DNA of 64,000 bases from CAXXOK01 sp963678055. GTDB taxonomy: Bacteria; Bacillota; Clostridia; Christensenellales; Aristaeellaceae. Below, piece after piece: positions 1-8,183 of the stretch. The stretch lies in NCBI GenBank assembly GCA_963678055.1, contig OY782679.1, positions 806,001 to 870,000 on the forward strand, written 5' to 3'. Made by a program: the position numbers and the translations under genes. The notes under the pieces are model-generated. The model made no database searches. It saw nothing but the letters and a program-made list of their open reading frames with translations, and was not told where the DNA came from. The first letter of the stretch is position 1, and every line of letters starts with the position of its first letter.

Positions 1-1
1 T

Positions 2-685
2 ACTCTGGCTACACCGCGCGGCGAAGTGAAAAAGGCCAGCGTATCCGGTGTATTTGATCTGGGGGTTGCCTCTCTTAACGAACGCTGGATTATCTCCGGC
101 CTTGCATTTGCTCAGGATATGTTTGGCTATCCCGGGCAGGCAACGGCCATCGAAATGCAGCTGACCGACCCCTTTACAGCCGATGACGTTGCCCTGGCCC
201 TGCAGCAAGTGCTGCCGGACGGGCTGAAGGTTGCCGACTGGAAAACCCAGAACGCGCAGCTGCTCAGCGGACTCAACGGGCAGAGCGTATCCAGCCTGAT
301 GATTCAGGTGTTTGTACTGTTGTCGGTTGTGTTGGCGATTGCAAGTGTACTGGCCATATCAGTGCTGCAAAAATCCAAGCAGCTGGGCATACTCAAGGCC
401 ATGGGTATCCGCAACCGGGATGCCAGCCTCGTATTTATGTTCGAAGGCTTCTTGCTGGGCATAGCTGGGGCAGTGCTGGGCGTACTGCTCGGCCTTGGGC
501 TCTCGTTTGCCTTTACCAAGTTTGCCTTAAACCCGGACGGTACGCCGGTGGTCGCCCTGTTGATTGACGCCCGGTTTATTACAATATCAGCCGCGATTGC
601 GGTGCTGTCGGCAACGCTCGCATCGCTGATTCCGGCACGGCGCTCGGCCAAGCTGGACCCAATGGAGGTCATTCGCAATGGATAA
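2..685 (+). CDS. FtsX/MacB-type ABC transporter permease, C-terminal part (5' truncated by window edge)
   Basis: Membrane subunit of an ABC exporter of the FtsX/LolC/MacB type. The frame is open to the left window edge, so the true start lies outside. The visible part holds an extracytoplasmic stretch followed by three hydrophobic segments, including a helix with the family's KSKQLGILKAMG motif after the first one. It ends with the usual IPARRSAKLDPMEVIR tail of this family. It overlaps the next gene by 8 bases (the ATG of the ATPase lies before this stop), so the two are translationally coupled. The substrate cannot be told; relatives move lipoproteins, peptides or drugs, or regulate wall hydrolases. 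Confidence 0.88.
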   Translation, partial: TLATPRGEVKKASVSGVFDLGVASLNERWIISGLAFAQDMFGYPGQATAIEMQLTDPFTADDVALALQQVLPDGLKVADWKTQNAQLLSGLNGQSVSSLMIQVFVLLSVVLAIASVLAISVLQKSKQLGILKAMGIRNRDASLVFMFEGFLLGIAGAVLGVLLGLGLSFAFTKFALNPDGTPVVALLIDARFITISAAIAVLSATLASLIPARRSAKLDPMEVIRNG

Positions 686-1382
686 TATTATCACGTTACG
701 CAATATCAACAAGGTGTATGGCACCGAAGTACAAACGCAGGTGCTGTTTGACATCAGCCTGGATATACAGGCACAGTCTTTCTCCTCGATCATCGGGGCG
801 TCGGGCTCAGGGAAAAGCACTCTGCTCAACATTATCAGCACGCTGGACAAACCGACCAGCGGCGAAGTGCTGATTGACGGTACGCAGACATCCACTATGT
901 CCAAAGCCGAACTGGCGAAGCTGCGCAACGAGCGCATCGGCTTTGTGTTCCAGTTCCATTACCTGCTACCGGAGTTTTCGGCGCTGGAAAATGTGCTGAT
1001 GCCCGCGCGCATCCGCGACGGGAAAATCACCAAGGATACCATGGACAGGGCGCGCGAGCTGATGCGTTTGATGGACATTGAAAAGGTGGCAAACAACAAC
1101 GCCGCCAAAATGTCCGGCGGCCAGCAGCAGCGCACCTCCATCGCCCGCGCATTGATCAACAACCCCAAGATTATTCTGGCGGATGAACCCACCGGCAACC
1201 TGGACAGCGAATCCACCGAAGTCGTGTACGATATTATGCGCGATATTAACGAACGCTTTCATACCACGTTTTTGGTGATTACTCACGACCGCAAAATTGC
1301 CCAGAAGGCAGACCGTATTATTGAAATTAAGGATGGTAAACTTCATCTGGACTTGCAAAACAAGCTGCACCAAGCTGTGTAG
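678..1382 (+). CDS. ABC transporter ATP-binding protein (LolD/MacB family)
   Basis: ATPase partner of the preceding FtsX-like permease, 234 residues. Walker A is GASGSGKST at about residues 40-48, the signature is MSGGQQQR, and Walker B is IILADEPTGNLDSES, which is typical of the LolD/MacB/FtsE clade. It sits at the cytoplasmic face and powers the export or mechanotransmission carried out by the permease. The start overlaps the permease stop, and a GGAGG lies about 10 bases upstream. The gene ends 12 bases before uvsE, so uvsE may be cotranscribed. Confidence 0.93.
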   Translation: MDNIITLRNINKVYGTEVQTQVLFDISLDIQAQSFSSIIGASGSGKSTLLNIISTLDKPTSGEVLIDGTQTSTMSKAELAKLRNERIGFVFQFHYLLPEFSALENVLMPARIRDGKITKDTMDRARELMRLMDIEKVANNNAAKMSGGQQQRTSIARALINNPKIILADEPTGNLDSESTEVVYDIMRDINERFHTTFLVITHDRKIAQKADRIIEIKDGKLHLDLQNKLHQAV

Positions 1383-1394
1383 AAAGGGTTTTCC

Positions 1395-2663
1395 ATGGCC
1401 ATCGGGTATGCTTGCGTCCATATTGGAAGCAAGGAAACAAAACTGTCCACGCTCAGGCTTGCCGGTGCAACGCCGGAAGCCCTGAAAACCGTGATTGCAC
1501 GGAACCTGCGTGCCCTTAGCGCGATGCTGCGCTACAACGCGGATAGCGGCATTAAGCTGTTTCGCATCAGTTCCGATATCATTCCACTGGCGTCCCACCC
1601 GGCGATGACGCTGGACTGGCAAACGGAGTTTCGGGATACACTTTCGCAAATCGGCAGCGATCTCAAGCGCTACGGTATGCGCGTGTCTATGCATCCGGGG
1701 CAGTACACGGTGCTAAACTCGCCAACCCCTGCTATCGTAGAAAAAGCCGTGGCGGATTTGCAGTATCATACTGCGCTGCTGGATGCGCTTGGATGCGACA
1801 CGAAAAGCAAAATCATTTTGCATGTCGGCGGGGTCTATGGTGATAAACCAGCGGCTATGCGTCGCTTTGTGGAAGCTGTTGAAGCACTGGATAGCGGAAT
1901 AAAAGCCCGCCTGGTGATTGAAAACGATGATGTATCGTTTACCGCGGCAGATGTGCTGGCAATCTCAAAGTTAACCGGCTTGCCGGGTGTGTTTGATGTA
2001 TATCATCATCAGCTCAATCCATCTGCGGAGGCGGCGCCTGTTCATGAATGGATCACCCGCTTTGCGGGAACCTGGGGCGTGGCGGATGGAACCCCCAAAA
2101 TACATTACTCGCAGCCCCATGCAAAGGCTCGTGGCGGCGCGCATTCGGAAACGATTGATGTGGCGGAGTTTATGCATTTTTACCGGGAGCTGCCAGCGCG
2201 GGATTTGGATATTATGCTGGAAGTGAAGGACAAGAATCTGTCTGCACTAAAGTGTGTGTTAGCTACGCAGGAAACTCTGAAAATAAAGCAGCTGGAAGCG
2301 GAGTGGGCACGTTACAAGTATCTGGTGCTGGGGCAATCGGCGGCAGTGTACCAGCGCATCCGCCAACTGCTTAAAGACAAACAGCACCCGGATGCGCTAG
2401 CGTTTTATGCCCTGATCAACGAAGCAATGGCTTTGCCGGAGGATACCGGGGCCCAGAGCAACGCCGCCCAGCATATATGGGGGTACTACAAGGACGATGC
2501 TGCGGACACGGAGAAACAACAGTTTCAAACGCTGCTTGCGGCCTACCAAAACGGGAAACGATCGCTGAAAGCCCTGAAGAATTTCCTGTTTCGCATGGCG
2601 GAGAAACAGCAGCAGGCGTATCTTTTGCAGTCGCTGTATTTTTATCGCTCTCCGGCCGCGTAG
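1395..2663 (+). CDS. uvsE: UV damage endonuclease UvsE with C-terminal DUF1722 (YbgA-like) domain
   Basis: UVDE-family endonuclease nicks DNA 5' to UV photoproducts to start excision repair. Residues 1 to about 285 match the UvsE TIM barrel: GYACVHIG at the N-terminus, FRISSDIIPLASHP, RVSMHPGQYTVLNSP, LHVGGVYGDK, RLVIENDD, VFDVYHHQLNP, KIHYSQP and IMLEVKDK carry the metal-binding His, Glu and Asp positions. UvsE proteins are usually about 300 residues; this one has 422. The extra C-terminus (about 295-422) resembles DUF1722, with RYKYLVLGQS, SNAAQHIWGYYKD and a terminal YLLQSLYF. An AAAGGG lies about 8 bases before the ATG. The UvsE call is firm; the DUF1722 assignment is by eye. Confidence 0.93.
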   Translation: MAIGYACVHIGSKETKLSTLRLAGATPEALKTVIARNLRALSAMLRYNADSGIKLFRISSDIIPLASHPAMTLDWQTEFRDTLSQIGSDLKRYGMRVSMHPGQYTVLNSPTPAIVEKAVADLQYHTALLDALGCDTKSKIILHVGGVYGDKPAAMRRFVEAVEALDSGIKARLVIENDDVSFTAADVLAISKLTGLPGVFDVYHHQLNPSAEAAPVHEWITRFAGTWGVADGTPKIHYSQPHAKARGGAHSETIDVAEFMHFYRELPARDLDIMLEVKDKNLSALKCVLATQETLKIKQLEAEWARYKYLVLGQSAAVYQRIRQLLKDKQHPDALAFYALINEAMALPEDTGAQSNAAQHIWGYYKDDAADTEKQQFQTLLAAYQNGKRSLKALKNFLFRMAEKQQQAYLLQSLYFYRSPAA

Positions 2664-2682
2664 CCGCAGCAGGGGATGGCGA

Positions 2683-2712
2683 TTAGACGGGGAAGCGTAC
2701 ATCTGCTATACT
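2683..2712 (+). promoter_or_regulatory. Possible sigma-A promoter for the small lipoprotein gene
   Basis: TTAGAC at 2683-2688 and TATACT at 2707-2712 are separated by 18 bases and lie 39 bases upstream of the next ATG. The -10 is good and the -35 is weak. Confidence 0.4.
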
Positions 2713-2750
2713 AAGCACAACGACCACAAGTAAAGGAGGAGCGTTTCCAT

Positions 2751-3053
2751 ATGAAAAGAATTGCACTGCTTGTATTGATGATCATTCTCTTTGGTTTATT
2801 AACATCCTGCGCACCGGGCGATGGTGCCAACACGCCGGAGAACCCGGCCGGACTCTTCCTGGGCATATGGCATGGCTGGATTGCGCCCGTCACCTTAATC
2901 GTGTCCATCTTCAACAAGAACATTGGGATTTATGAGATTAACAACGTCGGCTTCTGGTACAACCTGGGGTTCTATATGGCCATCATCAGCGGTTTTGGCG
3001 GGTTGGCATTCTCCCGGAAAAAGCGCAGGCGCAGGGACTGCATAGACGAATAG
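2751..3053 (+). CDS. Small membrane lipoprotein, uncharacterised
   Basis: A 100-residue protein with a lipoprotein signal peptide (LLTSC lipobox, Cys about residue 20), a central hydrophobic region (GLFLGIWHGWIAPVTLIVSIF), a short loop (NKNIGIYEINNVGFWYNLGF) and a second transmembrane segment ending in a basic cytoplasmic tail (RKKRRRR). The start is clear: AAAGGAGG lies 10-20 bases upstream. Proteins of this form, with GIWHG near the N-terminus and GFWYNLGF in the middle, are common in bacteria but have no known function. It is probably transcribed alone, since a hairpin and then a terminator follow. Confidence 0.75.
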   Translation: MKRIALLVLMIILFGLLTSCAPGDGANTPENPAGLFLGIWHGWIAPVTLIVSIFNKNIGIYEINNVGFWYNLGFYMAIISGFGGLAFSRKKRRRRDCIDE

Positions 3054-3122
3054 AAACGGCGGGTGCTTGTGTGAAAAACACAAGTCAGCCATTCTGGAGT
3101 CTTGAAACGATCGAAGTCATAA

Positions 3123-3152
3123 AAAACCCCCGGCTGATCAGCCGGGGGTTTT
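3123..3152. terminator. Bidirectional intrinsic terminator
   Basis: CCCCCGGCTG at 3127-3136 and CAGCCGGGGG at 3139-3148 form a near-continuous GC-rich stem flanked by A-run and T-run. It serves both the small lipoprotein gene and the convergent LacI-type gene. Confidence 0.88.
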
Positions 3153-3162
3153 GCGTGTATTG

Positions 3163-4212
3163 TCAGGGGAATGTACGACGGCCCAAGTTCACCCCGCAGG
3201 ATTCCCGTACAACCAGATTGGTTTTGGTGACATGGTAAAAGTCCTGCCCCTTTTCCCAGTGTAAAAGGTGTGTCATGGCCCGGCGGCCCAGCTCGGAGAT
3301 GTGCAGATCAATGGTGGTTAGCGGCGGGTTGGTATAGGAGGCAAAAAACTGGTTGTCGCAGCCAACGACCGCGATGTCATCCGGTACACGGATACCCATG
3401 CTGCTCAGCTGCCGCAGCATGCCCATGGCGACCAGATCGTTAATGGCGATCACGGCTGTCGGCCGCTTGTCTGCGGGAAACTCCGACAGCAGTTTTTGAA
3501 TGCCGATAGCACCGTCTTCCAGATAGTAGCCGGATTCGAGACGCACGCAGATATGCTCTTCCAGACCCAGCTTGAGCATCTCGTCATGGTACCCCTGTTC
3601 GCGCTTTGAGGAACCGCGTTTTTGCAGCTTGCCGCCCAGAAACGCGATGCGTTTATGCCCCAGAGCATGCAGGTGGCGTACGGTAATAACCGCGCTTTCG
3701 TGCATATCGCCGGACACACAAACACAGGGGAAGTTTTCTACGGGATCGCCGATCAGCACGATGGGCATATAATTGCGCAGGTGATTGAGGATCGTGAGGC
3801 GATCCTTTTCTTTATCGTCTTCGACCATGCCGCCAGCCAGAATCACACCGTCGGGGCGGCGCTCAATGAGCTGGTCCAAAAACATCTGATACCCGCTGAT
3901 GTTGTCGGGAATGCGGGATAAAATCAGCGAATAGCCGTTGGCCCTGGCTTCATCAGCGGCAGCAGAAAACAGCTCACTGTAAAAGGGATGGGCAATTTCC
4001 GGCAGACCGATGGAAATCAGCTTGGAGTGTCCCTTGTTCAGCCCCCGCGCGGCGACGCTGGGTTTATAGTTGTATTTTTGGACAACTTCCAGTACTTTGC
4101 GCTGCTTGGCGGACTTCAGGTTAGGGGTATCGCTGAGCGCGCGCGAAACGGTGGCGATGGAAACGCCAGCCTCGTTTGCGATATCGAAAATATTAATGCG
4201 CTTGGTCTTCAT
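3163..4212 (-). CDS. LacI-family transcriptional regulator
   Basis: DNA-binding repressor of 349 residues. The N-terminal helix-turn-helix is INIFDIANEAGVSIATVSRA (about residues 7-26), followed by the hinge and a periplasmic-binding-protein-like effector domain (SIGLPEIAHPFYSEL, VVGCDNQFFASYTNPPLTTI, RRAMTHLL). It is divergent from the sugar ABC operon at 4558. A perfect 12-bp LacI-type palindrome sits just after that operon's -10, so this protein is the likely repressor of the transporter and glycosidases. The inducer is probably a sugar derived from the GH2 or GH-A substrate (inference). Confidence 0.93.
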   Translation of the reverse strand: MKTKRINIFDIANEAGVSIATVSRALSDTPNLKSAKQRKVLEVVQKYNYKPSVAARGLNKGHSKLISIGLPEIAHPFYSELFSAAADEARANGYSLILSRIPDNISGYQMFLDQLIERRPDGVILAGGMVEDDKEKDRLTILNHLRNYMPIVLIGDPVENFPCVCVSGDMHESAVITVRHLHALGHKRIAFLGGKLQKRGSSKREQGYHDEMLKLGLEEHICVRLESGYYLEDGAIGIQKLLSEFPADKRPTAVIAINDLVAMGMLRQLSSMGIRVPDDIAVVGCDNQFFASYTNPPLTTIDLHISELGRRAMTHLLHWEKGQDFYHVTKTNLVVRESCGVNLGRRTFP

Positions 4213-4359
4213 AGGTCTCCTTCATTGCATCTTCCCATGATGTGCACTGCGTTGCCGGGATGGGGCAGGGGACGATATACTTGTATCCAAAACCCACAAT
4301 AGGTTTATTTTACTCTGGAACGCCGGAAAACGCAACAAAAATGAAAACGTATGTCAAAA

Positions 4360-4374
4360 TGTGCGCGAGCACAT
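4360..4374. promoter_or_regulatory. Inverted-repeat element TGTGCGCGAGCACAT, shared with the second ABC operon
   Basis: TGTGC and GCACA arms flank the four bases GCGA. An element differing at one base occurs at 59358-59372 upstream of the other sugar ABC operon. It lies about 117 bases upstream of the -35 of this operon and inside the LacI/ABC divergent region. It may be a binding site for a shared regulator; the function is not shown by the sequence. Confidence 0.5.
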
Positions 4375-4490
4375 GAAATATATGAAATATATCCACTTGG
4401 TGAAAGTGCCTGCACACAACGACAATGATAAAAATATAGCAATAATATGTAACATAATTATTAAATAATATCCAATATGTACAAAAAATG

Positions 4491-4519
4491 TTGACAAGCA
4501 GAAAATGTTGCACTATAGT
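4491..4519 (+). promoter_or_regulatory. Sigma-A promoter of the first sugar ABC operon
   Basis: TTGACA at 4491-4496 and TATAGT at 4514-4519 have exactly 17 bases between them. The start point would be near 4526, which places the LacI-type palindrome over the transcription start. Confidence 0.8.
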
Positions 4520-4527
4520 ATAGAAAA

Positions 4528-4539
4528 GTAAACGTTTAC
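4528..4539. promoter_or_regulatory. LacI-family operator
   Basis: GTAAACGTTTAC is a perfect palindrome with the central CG step typical of LacI/GalR/CcpA operators. It starts 8 bases after the -10 and would block transcription initiation. The divergent LacI regulator at 3163-4212 is the obvious candidate protein. Confidence 0.72.
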
Positions 4540-4557
4540 AAAATAGAGGTGTTGTAA

Positions 4558-5535
4558 TTGCAAAAAGCCTTATCCAGTAAAAAGAGAACCATACAGCCAC
4601 GGCTGCCCGGTACGGCTGGGAAATCATCCCTTTGGAGAAATACGGTGAAAAGCAAAACGCTGCTGTTTATGTGCTTGCCGGCGATTTTGTTTTTTGTCGC
4701 GTTTTCGTACATCCCGATGCCCTTCAGCTATATTGCATTTACGAAGTTCAACTATATTAAGGGTATTTTCGGCAGCCCCTTTGTAGGGTTTAAGAATTTC
4801 GCATTCCTGTTCACGTCGGGGCAGCTTGCGCTGCTTTTACGCAATACAATCCTATTCAATTTGGCGTTTATTCTACTGGGTAACTTTTTCCAAATTGCCT
4901 TTGCCATCCTTCTTAACGAAGTGCGGTCCACGCGCTTTAAAAAGATGGCCCAGTCGATGATGTTCCTGCCGTACTTCATCTCAGCTGTTTTAGTCAGTCT
5001 GCTGGTGTATAACCTGATCAACTACGATTACGGGTTCATTTCCGCGCTGGTGCGGTCTGCGGGCGGAACCATGCCCAAGCTTTACTCGCAGGCTTCTGCG
5101 TGGCCATTCATCATCGTTGCGGTCAACCTGTGGCAAACCACAGGGTACGGAACGATCATCTACTTTGCGGCGATTACATCAATCGACGAATCTATGATCG
5201 AAGCCGCAACAGTGGACGGGGCCAACGGCTTTCAGCGCATTCGCTATATTATGCTGCCAAGCCTGAAACCCACGGTCACCATTTTGCTGCTGTTTGCGAT
5301 GGGCGGGATTATCCGTGGTAACTTCGGGCTGTTTTACAACCTGGTCGGCAATAACTCCGTGCTGTTTAACACCACGGACATCATCGAGACCTATGTGTAC
5401 CGTGCACTGATGAACAACTTCAATTTCTCCCAGGGCAGCGCAGTCGGCTTGTTTCAATCGGTGGTCGGGTTTGGCATCGTACTGGTGGCAAACGCGGTCG
5501 TACGCCGTATCGAGCCGGATAACGCGCTGTTTTAG
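4558..5535 (+). CDS. Sugar ABC transporter permease (LplB family)
   Basis: Inner-membrane permease of 325 residues for carbohydrate import, of the LplB type. It has six predicted membrane segments and the EAA cytoplasmic loop (MIEAATVDGANGFQRIRYIMLP). The start is TTG at 4558, with AGAGGTG about 8 bases upstream; no better ATG fits the N-terminus. It is followed after 15 bases by the second permease. No ATPase is encoded in the operon, which is usual for this class, where a shared MsmK-type ATPase is supplied from elsewhere. Confidence 0.92.
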   Translation: MQKALSSKKRTIQPRLPGTAGKSSLWRNTVKSKTLLFMCLPAILFFVAFSYIPMPFSYIAFTKFNYIKGIFGSPFVGFKNFAFLFTSGQLALLLRNTILFNLAFILLGNFFQIAFAILLNEVRSTRFKKMAQSMMFLPYFISAVLVSLLVYNLINYDYGFISALVRSAGGTMPKLYSQASAWPFIIVAVNLWQTTGYGTIIYFAAITSIDESMIEAATVDGANGFQRIRYIMLPSLKPTVTILLLFAMGGIIRGNFGLFYNLVGNNSVLFNTTDIIETYVYRALMNNFNFSQGSAVGLFQSVVGFGIVLVANAVVRRIEPDNALF

Positions 5536-5550
5536 AAAGGAGATATTGAT

Positions 5551-6471
5551 ATGGCTAAGCGTAAAACCAATGTTAAATTCAGTCACCTGAAAATCGACTG
5601 GACGGATCGGACAATCCGCGGGTTTACCTATGTGTTTGTGACGATGTTTGCTATTGCCTGCATTATTCCGTTCTGGCTGATTATCGCGTCCTCGTTTGCC
5701 GATGAGGGAGCCATTCGCCGGTCCGGGTTTACCATTTGGCCAGCGGAAGTTTCGCTGCGTTCCTACAAATTGATTTTGAATAACCCCGATCTGCTGATCG
5801 GCTCCTATGTGGTCACCATTTTGATGACGGCGATCGGAACCGTCATCGGCCTGTTCGTGGTGTCGATGACCGGCTACGCTCTGCAGCGTAAGGATTTCCA
5901 GCTGCGCAATAAGATTTCGTTCTTTATCTATTTCACATCGCTGTTTACCGCCGGTCTGGTACCGTTTTACTATGTGATGGTCAAGCTGTTTGGGCTGAAG
6001 GATAGTTATTTGGCGGTGCTTTTGCCGCTTTTGATGAACCCGTGGCTGATTATATTGATGAAGAACTTCGTCAAGGCCATCCCGCATGAGATTACCGAAT
6101 CGGGAAAGATTGACGGCGCTGGCGACTTTACCATCTTTTACAAGCTGATTTTACCATCCATGACACCGGCGCTGGCAACCATCGGACTGTTTATCGCGCT
6201 GGGCTACTGGAACGAATGGTACTTCTCCTCGCTGTTTCTTACGACCGTTGTCAAATACCGACCACTGCAATACCACCTGTATAACATCGTTAATACCGTT
6301 GCATCGCTGAAAAACTCCGTTGCGGCATCCAACATCGTTGTGCAAGACCTGCCATCTGAAACATTGAAGATGGCAACCGCGGTTCTTGCCACCGGGCCGA
6401 TCATCTTCGCGTATCCCTTTGTGCAGAAATATTTCGTCGCCGGGCTGACTGTCGGTGCCGTAAAAGGATAA
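5551..6471 (+). CDS. Sugar ABC transporter permease (YtcP/LplC family)
   Basis: Second permease of the importer, 306 residues, of the MalG-like class. The EAA loop is EITESGKIDGAGDFTIFYKLILPSM, written here in part as ESGKIDGAGDF. The C-terminus PFVQKYFVAGLTVGAVKG is diagnostic of the YtcP/LplC group. An AAAGGAGA lies 8 bases upstream of the ATG. It pairs with the permease at 4558 to form the channel. Confidence 0.92.
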   Translation: MAKRKTNVKFSHLKIDWTDRTIRGFTYVFVTMFAIACIIPFWLIIASSFADEGAIRRSGFTIWPAEVSLRSYKLILNNPDLLIGSYVVTILMTAIGTVIGLFVVSMTGYALQRKDFQLRNKISFFIYFTSLFTAGLVPFYYVMVKLFGLKDSYLAVLLPLLMNPWLIILMKNFVKAIPHEITESGKIDGAGDFTIFYKLILPSMTPALATIGLFIALGYWNEWYFSSLFLTTVVKYRPLQYHLYNIVNTVASLKNSVAASNIVVQDLPSETLKMATAVLATGPIIFAYPFVQKYFVAGLTVGAVKG

Positions 6472-6487
6472 CCAACCCATTGGATTC

Positions 6488-6509
6488 TTGTGCTGTGTGT
6501 AAGGCACAA
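6488..6509 (+). other. Intergenic hairpin between permease and binding-protein genes
   Basis: TTGTGC at 6488-6493 pairs with GCACAA at 6504-6509. A similar hairpin lies at the same place in the second ABC operon. It may stabilise or process the mRNA so that the binding protein is made in excess; this is inference. Confidence 0.35.
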
Positions 6510-6538
6510 AATCATATATATTTAAGGAGGAAACCCCG

Positions 6539-8101
6539 ATGAAGAAACTCGTAACTTTACTCATGGTTCTGGCAATGCTGGTGGCACTTGTGCCTGCAGC
6601 GATGGCCGGGGAGATGGACACGGATTACGCCGCGTGGTTCCCCGGTGTAGATACTTCCGAACATGTAGTGATCACTATGCTGGTCACCGGCAATGTTCCC
6701 ACCAACAAGACCGATGAAGTGCTGGCAGTGTTCAACGAGAAGCTGACCGCAGCCATCAACGCCGAACTGCGCATTCAGTGGATTGAATGGGCGGACTGGC
6801 AGACCAAGTATCAACTGGCGCTGGCCATGCAGGATGGCTCCATCGACCTGGTCGGTACCGCAACGGACTGGCTGTATGCGTGGGATAATGCCCGCAACGG
6901 CGGCTTTATGCCCCTGAGCGAGGATATGCTTGCCAAGTATGCCCCAAAAACCTTTGCATCCGTATCACCTGAACACTGGGATATGTGTAAGTACGATGGC
7001 GAAATCTATTTTGCTCCCGAAGACAACTATGCACAGTGGACCAACCACGGCTTCCTGTACCGTGGCGACTGGGCCACCGAAGCCGGCCTTGAGGGCGGCG
7101 TGATCAACAACTGGGATGAACTGGGCGTATACTTCCAGTACATCAAGGACACCTACCCTGACGTCGTACCGTGGGATGCCGACGGTAGCGGCTCTTCCTA
7201 CTCGCCGCAGGTTGCCGGCGGCTACATGACCGATAAAGAAGCCCTTCTGGCGGTCGAAGGCCTGCCCGTAGCCCTGTTCTACGGCACCAAAGACGATCCT
7301 TACACGCTGTCGCGCAGCTTTATCGAAGGCGATACGCTGGTGAACTTCGCAACGCAGCAAAAAGCCTGGGCAGATGCCGGGTATTGGCGTGAAGACGTAC
7401 TCAACTACAGTGGTGATCCCAGAGATCTGCTGGAGACCGGTCTTTCTGGCGCACAGCAGCATCATACGCAGACCTGGCGCACCGGCCGCACCAGAATGGC
7501 GACCCGCCAGCCCGGCAGCGACCTGCGCTTCTACTGGTTTGGTAAAGAGTCCGGCGCCCTGGTTTCACTCAACATCACCCATGGCGCGATGGCTGTTGCC
7601 GGCCAGAGCCGCAACCCCGAGCGTGCACTGATGGTGTACGACCTCATCCGCAACGACAAATCCTTCTACGATCTGTTCAACTACGGCATCGAAGGCGAGC
7701 AGTACATCGTCAAAGACGGCTTCATGGCCCGCCCCGACACCTATCTTGATGATTCGACCGACGGTGTAACCTTGAATTATTGGTGGGGCCGCAACGACGA
7801 TCTGGAAATCAGAAGCGCCGAGGTTGACTGGGAAGCCTACGAAGCTCTGGTAGCCAACGAATATGATCCGGTTAAGATGGACTACCCCTACGGCAAGCTC
7901 GTCTTTAACATCGATCCGATTTCCGTGGAACTGGATAACATCACCAACGTATACAACACCTATATGCCTGTTATCACCTTCGGCAAAATGGAGGATCCCG
8001 CGTCCTATGTTGCGGAATTCCGCCAGGCGCTGAAAGATGCCGGTATTGAAACTGTGATGGAAGAAGTACAGCGCCAGATTGACGCAGTGTACGGCGAATA
8101 A
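6539..8101 (+). CDS. Extracellular sugar-binding protein of the ABC importer
   Basis: Family 1-type solute-binding protein, 520 residues. It captures an oligosaccharide outside the cell and hands it to the permeases. The N-terminus MKKLVTLLMVLAMLVALVPAAMA is a signal peptide with a type I site (AMA) and no lipobox cysteine, which is odd for a Gram-positive binding protein. AAGGAGG lies 8 bases upstream. The mature part has the family's alternating alpha/beta segments and many Trp and Tyr residues (EWADWQTKYQLALAMQDGS), consistent with sugar stacking. Confidence 0.9.
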   Translation: MKKLVTLLMVLAMLVALVPAAMAGEMDTDYAAWFPGVDTSEHVVITMLVTGNVPTNKTDEVLAVFNEKLTAAINAELRIQWIEWADWQTKYQLALAMQDGSIDLVGTATDWLYAWDNARNGGFMPLSEDMLAKYAPKTFASVSPEHWDMCKYDGEIYFAPEDNYAQWTNHGFLYRGDWATEAGLEGGVINNWDELGVYFQYIKDTYPDVVPWDADGSGSSYSPQVAGGYMTDKEALLAVEGLPVALFYGTKDDPYTLSRSFIEGDTLVNFATQQKAWADAGYWREDVLNYSGDPRDLLETGLSGAQQHHTQTWRTGRTRMATRQPGSDLRFYWFGKESGALVSLNITHGAMAVAGQSRNPERALMVYDLIRNDKSFYDLFNYGIEGEQYIVKDGFMARPDTYLDDSTDGVTLNYWWGRNDDLEIRSAEVDWEAYEALVANEYDPVKMDYPYGKLVFNIDPISVELDNITNVYNTYMPVITFGKMEDPASYVAEFRQALKDAGIETVMEEVQRQIDAVYGE

Positions 8102-8132
8102 AACTGCTTTTATTCGTAACTGACTGACTGAC

Positions 8133-8160
8133 GGGGCTTGCAAACCTGTTTGCAAGCCCC
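8133..8160 (+). terminator. Stem-loop after the binding-protein gene (attenuating, no U-tract)
   Basis: GGGGCTTGCAAA at 8133-8144 and TTTGCAAGCCCC at 8149-8160 form a perfect 12-bp stem with a 4-base loop. There is no T-run after it, so it more likely protects the 3' end of the upstream message or partly reduces readthrough into the GH2 gene. Confidence 0.65.
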
Positions 8161-8183
8161 GCTTATACTAAAGGAGCGTAACC

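Noticed and set aside
5179..6087. A minus-strand open frame of 302 codons across the two permeases of the first ABC operon
   Set aside because: It spans the junction of two well-supported genes and its product is His/Gln-rich without motifs.
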